64,000 bases of DNA from Tritrichomonas musculus (lineage: Eukaryota > Parabasalia > Tritrichomonadida > Tritrichomonadidae): the NCBI GenBank assembly GCA_039105265.1, contig JAPFFF010000001.1, positions 9,486,001 to 9,550,000 of the forward strand, in the 5' to 3' direction. Below the pieces are notes generated by a model. The model searched no databases and was not told the origin of the DNA. It saw only the letters and a program-made list of their open reading frames with translations. A program made the translations under genes and the position numbers. Positions 50,059 through 58,945 of this stretch are shown one piece after another (within the stretch, counting starts at the first letter, position 1; each line of letters begins with the position of its first letter).

Positions 50059-52974
50059 CTAAATTTCGCTCGGATCCTCAGTGAGAGGCTTCCCAGTTAT
50101 CACGCACACAGGATCCTTGTGGCTCGTCAGTAGCTGCCTCAGTTCGTCTCTATCATAGTAAACGCCGCTTGATGCCCTTATCATGTTTTCTTTCCTCAGG
50201 AACTTCATTGTGACCTGCGATATCATGTACTTCGGTATGTTTTCAGGCGAGAAATTCAGCGAGAAGTCGTCCGAGACCTCGTCCTTAATGACGAGTCTTC
50301 CACTGAAGTAGTCCTCGAAGCTATCTTTAGCGTTATTCAGCGCCGACTCTCTCGCCAGTTGGTTGTATCTTTCTCTATCGGTCCGATACGTATTAAAGAC
50401 GTCGATTTGGACGGGAGTTGCCTCGAATGTTGTTATGAAGATCTGCTTGATGTCCTGCAAGATGTCCTTGACATGCATCGTTGCCATGTACGACTTGTCG
50501 ATGATGTTCAGGCAGATGAAGCCTTCCGACGAGACATTCAAGTGGTACGGAATTGAGATAAACCGAAATTGTGGCGGTTGGCACGGATAAAGCTCTGAAA
50601 AAGTGACAAGCAAATACCACCATTTGTCGGCATACGGAGAATCAGACGGACCCCTCAAAAAAACCGCCCACTGGTTAATTGAAGTCGTGTTTGTGAAAAT
50701 TTTCATGTCACTGTCAAAAAATTCACTTTTTGGATCATTTATGAGGGCAGCATAATGAAGTTCACGAAAAATCCTTCGTTGGGAACTGTTCGGTATTTGA
50801 CGGTTTTCTTTCTGGCTCAGATAACAGACACTTCTCGGAGTAGATAATTGGGTGAGTGATCGATTAATTTTGTCTTCGTCATTAGTAACTTCTGTGTCAA
50901 ATTGGGTGTGTTTGTTAGCTTCTTCAATGAATTCTGCAGTTATGTCATTTGGTTTAATGTTGGTCGTAATTGTTTTTCTCTGACCAGGTATCAATTCAAT
51001 TCGAGATTTGGCGCGTTTCTCTAAACTGAGAAAAGATATTTGCTGGAAGATCTTCAAATCTTGCTCAATGTTGTCGGATGCTTTAAATGATAAGCCACCA
51101 GTGATGTGGGATAAGGTTGCTAGTTTTTTGCAATCATCAGATTTTTCAATAATGACACTGTCAAGAACAATTCCATTTTCTTTTAACCTTTTGGCTACAT
51201 CAACAATAGTTACATCTGACGTATGATCATCGCCGTCTGAGACAACTAGAATCCGTTTTCGAGCATTTTTAAAAAGCGGTTTTCCATTTTTATCTAGTGA
51301 AAATTTGACCAGACGATCACAACTTGCCATAATCGCATCCCAGAGTCGAGTGCATTTATTTGGATGAAGGCCGTTGAGCCCCTTCGTTTCAAAATCAGGA
51401 ACAAGTGGACTTAATGGACAACGAGGCGTTACTTGGTCGTTGAATGATATAAGGCCAAGAATACATGATATCCGGAATCCATATGCTCTGTTAGCAAATA
51501 ATGTTAAATATTGCTGTGCAATATCAACACGTGAAAATTTTTCTGGTAGTTTTTTAGGATTTACCATTTTTTTGTTGATATCTAATTTCATTGAGCCTGA
51601 TTCATCGAGACAAACATCAATAATTTCTTTAACATTGATTGGATCAACTAATTGAGTAGTATCAATATTGTTTTTTGAATTTGATGAAGCAAATGAATCT
51701 ATATCAACTGATTCAATCATGCCTGTCATTGGATTTGCTATTTCTACAAAATTCTGGCATTTCGAATCTTTTGTTGGAGTCGGTGTCAGAAATAGATAAT
51801 TGTAATCGGTTCCTTGAACAATCTGATAATTTATGACAAATTGAATTGATAGTGGAAGAATCGGCTTAAATGTAGATTGAACATTATGAATATATTCAAT
51901 TGATCTAGGTTCTGGTTTATGATTTTCATCAAACTCGAGATAATTGAATGAAAAATCTTTAATATCTTCTTGCCACAAATAAATAGTCTTTAGTTGATTG
52001 AGATTATTTAAAAAATCTGTATTCCAGACTGATTTCTTCTCTTCATTGGATTCCGTTTTAATGCTGGCAGAACTTTTTTCATTTGATGATATATTAATAG
52101 GAAGCAATGGAAGTTCGTCAGGAATTTTTCGTGAACAAGTCATATATGTGCAAAAACGGAGAGTAAATTCAAGAATATAGCGGTCTTCTACTGTAAAAGG
52201 TATGTAATCTCTGATGAATGTAAAAAGAGAAGATGTAACAGCGATAATATCATGACCATTTATGTCTGTTTGTTCAAAAATTCTGCTAAGAGAAGTAATA
52301 AGCGGTGGAAAATGAGTAAAAGCAGCGCATGCTTTTATGAGTTTATCACTATGGATCCCTCCATTATTAATATAACCTAGAAGGCAAGCCATATCAGCAA
52401 GTCCTCTATCAGATGAATCACATAATGGTGAAATAAGTCCTCTTTTTTCGGCATTCGAAGCGTTGCATAACTCAAAGCAAACTTCATCTAACTGTTCATC
52501 AGTATTCATTGTGGTATCAAATCGATAAAGAATTCCATAAATAACGGGCTTTGGTTTAAATACTAAATTATTAAATAAATCAGAGAGTTCCCCTCTGGAA
52601 AAAGGAATACCACCAGGAAGAAAAATATCAAGTTTTATTCTTTCGTCATATTTATTTAATAAATTTTTAGAATTAATTTGTTCTAAAAGATATGCCTTGC
52701 ATTGGTCTGGATTCATATTCATGTCCAACTCAACATCAATTCCTTTTAGCATTAAATCAATTGAGCCTGTGCAATAAAATTTAATTTTACCAGGAGATGC
52801 TTCTCCTCGTGCTAAAGGATTAACTTTGTCAAAAAGGTCAATATCGTGTGGATTTATATTAGGAATTTCTTGAAGAATTTTTTTTGGAGGTTCTGGATGA
52901 AGTTCTAACGTTAGTCGATTCTGTGATTTTTGTGATGATGCTTTTTTTGGTCTTTTTGGCTTTATTGGCTTCAT
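50059..52974 (-). CDS. VWA domain fused to ubiquitin-conjugating (E2-like) domain
   Basis: A 971-aa protein. Residues 1-430 are unassigned and contain a helical region around ADMACLLGYINNGG. A von Willebrand A domain starts near 450 with the MIDAS motif DESGSM (D457, S459, S461) and continues through the threonine at NKCTRLWDAI and VVSDGDDHTSD. The E2-like domain runs from about 735 to 890 (RRIFRELHYAALINDPKSEF; WAVFLRGPSDSPYADKWWYL), with the candidate catalytic Cys821 in GFICLNI and HLN in place of the usual HPN. The C-terminus (SHKDPVCVITGKPLTEDP) faintly recalls a U-box. It may attach ubiquitin to partners recruited by the VWA domain. The activity is inferred. The 3' third is GC-rich. Confidence 0.8.
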   Translation of the reverse strand: MKPIKPKRPKKASSQKSQNRLTLELHPEPPKKILQEIPNINPHDIDLFDKVNPLARGEASPGKIKFYCTGSIDLMLKGIDVELDMNMNPDQCKAYLLEQINSKNLLNKYDERIKLDIFLPGGIPFSRGELSDLFNNLVFKPKPVIYGILYRFDTTMNTDEQLDEVCFELCNASNAEKRGLISPLCDSSDRGLADMACLLGYINNGGIHSDKLIKACAAFTHFPPLITSLSRIFEQTDINGHDIIAVTSSLFTFIRDYIPFTVEDRYILEFTLRFCTYMTCSRKIPDELPLLPINISSNEKSSASIKTESNEEKKSVWNTDFLNNLNQLKTIYLWQEDIKDFSFNYLEFDENHKPEPRSIEYIHNVQSTFKPILPLSIQFVINYQIVQGTDYNYLFLTPTPTKDSKCQNFVEIANPMTGMIESVDIDSFASSNSKNNIDTTQLVDPINVKEIIDVCLDESGSMKLDINKKMVNPKKLPEKFSRVDIAQQYLTLFANRAYGFRISCILGLISFNDQVTPRCPLSPLVPDFETKGLNGLHPNKCTRLWDAIMASCDRLVKFSLDKNGKPLFKNARKRILVVSDGDDHTSDVTIVDVAKRLKENGIVLDSVIIEKSDDCKKLATLSHITGGLSFKASDNIEQDLKIFQQISFLSLEKRAKSRIELIPGQRKTITTNIKPNDITAEFIEEANKHTQFDTEVTNDEDKINRSLTQLSTPRSVCYLSQKENRQIPNSSQRRIFRELHYAALINDPKSEFFDSDMKIFTNTTSINQWAVFLRGPSDSPYADKWWYLLVTFSELYPCQPPQFRFISIPYHLNVSSEGFICLNIIDKSYMATMHVKDILQDIKQIFITTFEATPVQIDVFNTYRTDRERYNQLARESALNNAKDSFEDYFSGRLVIKDEVSDDFSLNFSPENIPKYMISQVTMKFLRKENMIRASSGVYYDRDELRQLLTSHKDPVCVITGKPLTEDPSEI

Positions 52975-53186
52975 TATTTGAGTTTTTATTTTTGAATGAT
53001 AAATAATCGTTATTTATATTCTTGTATTTCTTCATCATTTGATGATAAACTTCTTTGGAATGGTTTTGTAATCGGAAGTACAATAATGACTGAACTAATT
53101 GAATTCCGTTAATAGGATTAAATTTAAAATAAAGAATAAAAAGAATAACTAATTTAGAATAATCAAATAATTTTTATTTTCGAACA

Positions 53187-55184
53187 TTAATGAGATGAAA
53201 TCGCATTTTTAGCCATCTTTTGAGTTTGTGTTGATAGATTTGAAGATTGTAGCATCTTGTTTATTGTTGGAGCTTGGCCTTTCAGAGCTAAAGTTTTCAA
53301 AACTTGGCATGATGCGCTTCTTACTTCAGATTTTGGTGATGATAATGTGAAAAAGACATAATTAATTACAGGATTATATTCAAAAGAAGGATCCTTCAAT
53401 TTTTCTAAAAACTCATTTAGTAATTTGAGTCTTATTTCAATATTGTTCCAAAATGTTGGACCTTTGCTCTGTGTTGTTAAATGAGAAATGACAAGAGGTA
53501 TTCCTAAAGCTTGCTTTTTAATTGCTGCCCAGCGAACAAATTCAATTGCGCTCTGTGAAAGTTGCTCTTTTGATAATTTAGATACAACTGTTGGTATATG
53601 CATTTCAATTGCTTGCTTAATGCAATCATAAGGAACGCGAATTGAATCAGTTAAAGTCATTAGCTCTTCAAGTGCTGGGCAGAATATTTTAGGAATATTT
53701 TCTTTAACTCTGTTCTTCATCATGTGGCAGTATTTCATATAGAGTTGTTGTTGAATATTTGGATTAGCACTTTTAACTACATCAGCAAGATCACGCATTC
53801 CTCTTATTCTATTTTGAACATTCTTAGAATAGAAGTATTTTACAGCAATTTCATGGCCATATTCGATGAATATTTCAGCTTCTTTTCTGTTTGCTTGATC
53901 TGTTAAATCTTCTGGTGGGTCGTTCTTATCATTACCTTCATCATCGTTAACTTCAATTAAATCATCTTGGTGAGATTGTCGAATTGGTCTATCGTCGTTA
54001 TTTCTTGGTCTATAATTAGAAGGAGGAATAAGTTCATCATTAGGATATGCATTATTTTCATCAAAATTATACTCATTATTTTTTCCTGGCCGAATAGGGC
54101 GATCGTCATCAACAAAATTATTGAAATTATTATTGAAATTATTATTAAAATTATTATTATTATTGTTAAACGAAGGATTGTCTTGGTAGTTATCTTGAAA
54201 ATTCGGGTTGTTAGCTGGGAAGTTTCCTTGATCGCCAGGATAAGGAGGATTCATTGGATATCCCATATTTTGTGCGCCTTGTGGACCCATTCCTGGACCT
54301 TGATACATATTAGGATTGAACTGATCATAGTCATTCATTTGATCATTCATATCTGGTGGATATTGATTTTCTGGTGGAACTGATGATCTTCTACGAGGAA
54401 TATCTCTTTCTCGAGGAGGAACATCTTGAAGAGACTGGCGTTGCCTTCTATTTGATATTGGCGCAGGGGGAGGAGATTCAAGATTTGCTCCTGAAACAAT
54501 TCTTTCTATTTTTTGCTTAATTTGTTCTGCATATAAATAATTTTGTTGTCTGACAGCTTCATCTTTTTGTTGGTTTAGTTCATTCAACATTGCGCGATTA
54601 TTAATGATATTATCGATTTTTTGCTTTATTTGATGGCATAATAAATAGTCTTCATTTGCTTGTGCTTCTCTTTTCTGTTTTTCAAGTTGAGCAAGTTCTG
54701 GATCATCTGCATTTATATCATCTTGAAATCCACGAGATACAATTGAAACAATACCAATTTGATTTCCCTTATTTAATCTGTTTTGGTAGCACCCATCAAT
54801 AATCAATTTGAGGTATCGAAGTCGGACGCTTGGTAAGTGGCATGTTTGAGATTCTCGAGCTTTATAATTTCTTTGCTTATTATCAGAAAATTGGAACGTA
54901 TCAAGTTGTTGGAATTTCGCTTTTTGATAATTTGACGCATCTTTTCCATAAAGAATGACAACACTCGAAGCTATTTTACTTTGATGCGACACAAATGTTA
55001 ATTCAGTAAGTGCAACGGTACAACCAAAGTCTAAAACAAGTTCTTGTGGAAATCTTGTATTAGCTATAGAAATCCATCCTTCAGAGTAAGGTCCAGCGTT
55101 TATAAGCTTAGTGGCAGGATTTTGTTCAGTTTGGCTGCTTACATATGCGATTGAAAAAGGAAGGTCTTGAACTTGATTGTTCAT
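53187..55184 (-). CDS. CEP104: CEP104-like ciliary-tip protein
   Basis: A 665-aa protein with the CEP104 order of domains. The N-terminal jelly roll (about 1-155) has FPQELVLDFGCTVALTELTF, KARESQTCHLPSVRLRYLKL and GNQIGIVSIVSRG. UVR-like helical hairpins follow (about 183-232, LEKQKREAQANEDYLLCHQI). Next comes a disordered Asn/Pro-rich linker (about 235-425), then a TOG-type helical repeat domain (about 430-660, KYFYSKNVQNRIRGMRDLAD). CEP104/FAP256 binds microtubule ends and tubulin at the flagellar tip, which fits a flagellated protist. The zinc-finger array at the C-terminus of animal CEP104 is missing, so the protein is shorter. Confidence 0.8.
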   Translation of the reverse strand: MNNQVQDLPFSIAYVSSQTEQNPATKLINAGPYSEGWISIANTRFPQELVLDFGCTVALTELTFVSHQSKIASSVVILYGKDASNYQKAKFQQLDTFQFSDNKQRNYKARESQTCHLPSVRLRYLKLIIDGCYQNRLNKGNQIGIVSIVSRGFQDDINADDPELAQLEKQKREAQANEDYLLCHQIKQKIDNIINNRAMLNELNQQKDEAVRQQNYLYAEQIKQKIERIVSGANLESPPPAPISNRRQRQSLQDVPPRERDIPRRRSSVPPENQYPPDMNDQMNDYDQFNPNMYQGPGMGPQGAQNMGYPMNPPYPGDQGNFPANNPNFQDNYQDNPSFNNNNNNFNNNFNNNFNNFVDDDRPIRPGKNNEYNFDENNAYPNDELIPPSNYRPRNNDDRPIRQSHQDDLIEVNDDEGNDKNDPPEDLTDQANRKEAEIFIEYGHEIAVKYFYSKNVQNRIRGMRDLADVVKSANPNIQQQLYMKYCHMMKNRVKENIPKIFCPALEELMTLTDSIRVPYDCIKQAIEMHIPTVVSKLSKEQLSQSAIEFVRWAAIKKQALGIPLVISHLTTQSKGPTFWNNIEIRLKLLNEFLEKLKDPSFEYNPVINYVFFTLSSPKSEVRSASCQVLKTLALKGQAPTINKMLQSSNLSTQTQKMAKNAISSH

Positions 55185-55454
55185 TTTCGTTTAAAATTTA
55201 AAATTTTCTTTGACTTTTTGAAAAAGATATTTGAAAATAAAATTTTATGAGCAAATCATAGTATTTACGTGTCTAACCATAGTATATTTTTAACATTTTA
55301 ATATATGTATCAAATTAATTGAATAAACTTTTATATATCTAAAAAAAAATCAGCAAATTTATATTTTAAAAGAAAAATATTAATTTCTCAAAATATTTCA
55401 TAAACCAAAGAAATTTTGAAATTACCAAAATAAAGAACGTCAGTTTAGTTTTTA
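55185..55454. promoter_or_regulatory. Divergent promoter region
   Basis: A 270-bp spacer between the starts of the CEP104-like gene (minus) and the coiled-coil gene (plus), so both promoters must lie here. No clear TCA[CT][AT] initiator was found right before either ATG. Confidence 0.4.
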
Positions 55455-56306
55455 ATGACTTCTCGATCATCCTTGAAAACCAAAAAAATTCAACAGCCAA
55501 TAGATACTTCTAAGTATGATAGCTATAACTTAACAGAGCTACGTAAATTACGTGAAGAAGAAGTTAACAATCTAAATTTTGAAGAAGTCAATGTTATTGA
55601 TGAAGCCATCCGAAAATGCAATACAAGCAACAAAGACACTGTAGTCGAAGCTATAAAGAAGAGTCTTTCAGAAATTATTGACGATTGCTTCAAACGTTAT
55701 GAACAAAATTGCCAAGCAATTGAAAATGATTCAGCAGCTAAAGAAGCAGTGATTCGAAGGGCATCAAACGATTACTTCCAGCAAGTTAAAGAGCGCCATA
55801 TTCAAGATCATGCTGATCTCGAAACATCACGTCAGTTAAATTTAATCAGAGCTGCTGAAAGGCCATCAGCAAAGAACTATGAAATGAAAAATATTGCTAA
55901 AAACTTAGCTAGATCAGGTGTCATTGATGCAGCTATTTCAGCTCGTGAGGAAGCTAAAATGTCCCTTGAGCAAGAAATTATTTTAAGAAAATATGACATT
56001 AATGCTCGCTTTGAAAAGGCTCTTGAAAATTTAACAAGAAAACAAGTTCACGACTTAGTAACAATGCAAAATAACTTATCAAAACAACTTCAAAGTAATG
56101 AAAAATCTAAAGAAAAAGAAATTACACTATTGAAGCAAGCTTTGAAAGGAAGTATTACAAATGCAATGAGACGTGCAATTTCCGAAGGATGCAATAAACT
56201 TTCAAAGAAAGATGAGAGACCAGACTTAACTGCACAAATCACAAACTTCGTCCAACAAAAGCTGGAGGATGAAAACAGAGTCTCTGTTTTCCAAGGATTG
56301 GAATAA
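55455..56306 (+). CDS. Helical coiled-coil protein (283 aa), unknown
   Basis: After a basic N-terminus (TSRSSLKTKKIQQPIDTSKY) the protein is almost wholly helical and charged (LTELRKLREEEVNNLNFEEV; IIDDCFKRYEQNCQAIENDS). It has several positions suited to a coiled coil but no signal peptide or membrane segment. No family was recognised. The shared promoter with CEP104 hints at a cytoskeletal or flagellar job, but that is guesswork. Confidence 0.7.
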   Translation: MTSRSSLKTKKIQQPIDTSKYDSYNLTELRKLREEEVNNLNFEEVNVIDEAIRKCNTSNKDTVVEAIKKSLSEIIDDCFKRYEQNCQAIENDSAAKEAVIRRASNDYFQQVKERHIQDHADLETSRQLNLIRAAERPSAKNYEMKNIAKNLARSGVIDAAISAREEAKMSLEQEIILRKYDINARFEKALENLTRKQVHDLVTMQNNLSKQLQSNEKSKEKEITLLKQALKGSITNAMRRAISEGCNKLSKKDERPDLTAQITNFVQQKLEDENRVSVFQGLE

Positions 56307-56552
56307 ATTTTTTTTTATAATATAAATAATATTGTTCTCTTTTTTATTATTATTAATTATAAAAAGCAATTTTGATTTGTTAGAGGTGGGGGAGCCAAAA
56401 ATAACGTATTTTTTATTTAAAAAAACACCAATTTTAAAAGTATAAAAAAAGATTTATTTCTTGTTATTGGAAGAATAAGTATGAAAATATGATAGTACTT
56501 TTGAAAAAGTGAGTTACAAAACTTTTGATAAGTATTGTTTTGACATTTTTCA

Positions 56553-57200
56553 ATGGATTTGAACTTTGGTATAACAAATCAATATCTCAGGCCATTGTTC
56601 CTACTCAGAGTTGTGACAGGAATTCTTACGTTCGCAACTTTAATTTACATGTTTGTTCTCGATACAAACCTTTATGAATACATATGGCGAAAGCCAGTTT
56701 CAAATGGTAATTTGGCTGCTGCTACAACTGCATTTTTCATATTAGCCATTATCGTAACAATTTTAATTCAGTTCAGCATTGTTGAAAAGATTCCTTTCAT
56801 AGGAGAAAACCGACTTTATCAAGTTTTGGTTGCAGGAGGTTTTGCAGCTTTCACACTTCTTTTCGCATTGATCTTTGGCTGCAAAAATATCAGTACTTCT
56901 TATAAAAATAAGATTTGTAATGAAAAAACTGGAACATTTTGGGATTATTGGGAAAATCATCATGCAGATGATGAAAGATTCAAAGAATGGGAGAGAAAGC
57001 ATCATGGTGCAAAGAACTTTAGGGACTATTTTGCCAATAGAACTACAAGGGCAGGAAATAATGTTCTTGGTCTGTTCATTACTTTAGCTATTCTCGATGC
57101 TGCTCTTCTCTTTTACTTTTACCAAGATGATAATACTGCTGGATTCACAAATATCAATGATCCAATCAGCTCAGCAAATAACACCCCATCTTATAATTAA
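56553..57200 (+). CDS. Four-span membrane protein (MARVEL-like topology)
   Basis: A 215-aa protein with four hydrophobic segments at about residues 15-37 (FLLRVVTGILTFATLIYMF), 54-75 (AAATTAFFILAIIVTILIQF), 91-108 (VAGGFAAFTLLFALIFG) and 170-190 (LGLFITLAILDAALLFYFY). A cysteine-containing, charged loop of about 60 residues (YWENHHADDERFKEWERKHH) separates the last two. Size and topology fit MARVEL or synaptogyrin-like vesicle proteins. The arginine after the first polar residues (PLFLLRVV) also fits, but sequence similarity could not be tested. Confidence 0.7.
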   Translation: MDLNFGITNQYLRPLFLLRVVTGILTFATLIYMFVLDTNLYEYIWRKPVSNGNLAAATTAFFILAIIVTILIQFSIVEKIPFIGENRLYQVLVAGGFAAFTLLFALIFGCKNISTSYKNKICNEKTGTFWDYWENHHADDERFKEWERKHHGAKNFRDYFANRTTRAGNNVLGLFITLAILDAALLFYFYQDDNTAGFTNINDPISSANNTPSYN

Positions 57201-57367
57201 AAATAAAAAAATGTTGAAAATTTTGCTTATGTTTTTCAAATAACCAATGATAAAGCTTTTTAACTTCTTAAATTGAAATCATGACGCTTTGATATCTTTT
57301 GCATTTTTTATAGAATAAAAAATGTGTGATTCCAATAAAAATACGTTTTCAATTCTGTTTTGATTTT

Positions 57368-57372
57368 TCATT
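57368..57372 (+). promoter_or_regulatory. Candidate Inr (TCATT)
   Basis: TCATT precedes the ATG of the caspase-like gene, with the predicted +1 A six bases from the start codon, as expected for a trichomonad initiator. Confidence 0.55.
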
Positions 57373-57375
57373 ATC

Positions 57376-58164
57376 ATGGATGATCCAGTAAGGCGATTAA
57401 AAATGATTGGAAGAGACCTTAATGATATTGAAATTGAATGTATACCGGATGATTTGGAACGTGTTTGCTTTATTTGTGTAAATACTTATACAAGTTATCG
57501 TTTAAATCTTGGTGTTATTCCCATAAATGATGCTGTGAATTGGGCAAAATGTATGGCTAGATACGAATATCAAGTGTTCTTTCTTCATAATCCGCACAGT
57601 CGTAATTTTCTTGATTATTTAGACATTCTTTTCAAAAAGGTTACAAAGCATCTCGTTTTTTATTATGTAGGTCATGGAATATCTTTTGAGTGTACTCTTG
57701 GTTATGATGAAAGCGCCTATAATAAAGCAATGGTTTTTGATGATGGTTCGATATCAGATGGCCAACTTATTCAGGATTTAATTAGTTATAAAAACCCGCA
57801 ATCTGTGATAACATTAATCACAGATTCCTGCCGTGCAGGAACTATTTGGGATATGCAGTCTCAAGATTTAAATGGAAAAACACTCCCGTCAAACATTATG
57901 ACAATTTCTGCTTCAAGTGGAACTCAAACAGATAGGCAAACAGCTCTTTTATCAGAAGAGCATGGAGTATTTACACATAATATTACCAAGTTATTAAAAT
58001 TAAATCCAAACTTAACTCCAAACGAACTGGAATCTAAAATGAAAGCAATATTAAAAGCGTATAAGCAAACTATACTCATCGGAACAACCTCAATTGAGTT
58101 AAAAGATCAACCAATCTTTATAAAAGAAGAGATTATTGATGATGATGATGATGATGAATATTGA
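57376..58164 (+). CDS. Caspase-like (clan CD, C14/metacaspase-type) peptidase
   Basis: A 262-aa protein with the catalytic pair of caspase-like peptidases: His100 in LVFYYVGHG and Cys152 in LITDSCRAG, each after a hydrophobic strand. Typical metacaspases have DSCHSG, so the residues after Cys differ and specificity may too. The fold starts directly (ERVCFICVNTY), with neither prodomain nor zinc finger. The C-terminus is a poly-Asp tail (IIDDDDDDEY). Metacaspases cleave after Arg/Lys and take part in stress and cell-death responses in protists. The substrate here is unknown. Confidence 0.8.
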   Translation: MDDPVRRLKMIGRDLNDIEIECIPDDLERVCFICVNTYTSYRLNLGVIPINDAVNWAKCMARYEYQVFFLHNPHSRNFLDYLDILFKKVTKHLVFYYVGHGISFECTLGYDESAYNKAMVFDDGSISDGQLIQDLISYKNPQSVITLITDSCRAGTIWDMQSQDLNGKTLPSNIMTISASSGTQTDRQTALLSEEHGVFTHNITKLLKLNPNLTPNELESKMKAILKAYKQTILIGTTSIELKDQPIFIKEEIIDDDDDDEY

Positions 58165-58945
58165 ACATTAAATTTATGTCTTTAATACTAAAGTTAATAT
58201 GCTTGATTATTGATTAATGTATATGCATAATTTTTGTAGTTTGGAATATTGACACTTTTCGATATACAATTTAATATTCAATTTTGAATATATCATTGAA
58301 AGAATTATATAAGATCTCATAAATTTCAATGAAATGTTTATTTAGTAGAATGAGACTTATAAAATATATAATAATGTTTGATCATTTGCTATTTTAAATT
58401 GTAAACATTGAATTCTAGCTTTTTGAAAAATAGCATCAGAAAAAATAGAATGGAACGATCAAAATCAACCAAATAAATTCACAAAAAGTTGGTATGTTAT
58501 AAAAATGTGAAATAAAAAAAAAGAAATTATTTTGGTTTATTTTTGGGATCAAAAATATTATTTTTGAGTATAATATATTCATTATTATATTAATTTTTAT
58601 CTCAAAAAAATTTATGTTGTTAAAATTAATTAATTTGATAATTGTTAATTAAGTAATTTTAAATTTAATAAGATATTTATAATTTCTTTTTTTATCAATT
58701 TTGGATTTCTCAGAAAAATTAATAAAAATTTGTTTTTTTTAATAGATTTTTCAAAAACATATAACCTATTTTTTTCTTGTAGAAATTAGAAAATTATTAA
58801 AAATATAAATCAAATAATGTTTTAATTAAATAATATTTAAATTAAATTGTCGTATAACTGTTATTTAAAAAAAAAATATGTAGTTTTTAATAAATGTAAA
58901 AAAATAAACAGCAAGTATCTATTATATTCAATTTTTCAATTTTTT
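58165..58945. other. AT-rich intergenic region
   Basis: About 780 bp without a recognised gene. The frame of the downstream protein is open for 33 codons upstream of its ATG but lacks another ATG. Confidence 0.55.

Noticed and set aside
53967-54383. 138-aa Ile-rich plus-strand frame
   Set aside because: It is antisense to the Asn/Asp-rich linker of the CEP104-like gene, which explains its Ile/Val-rich composition.
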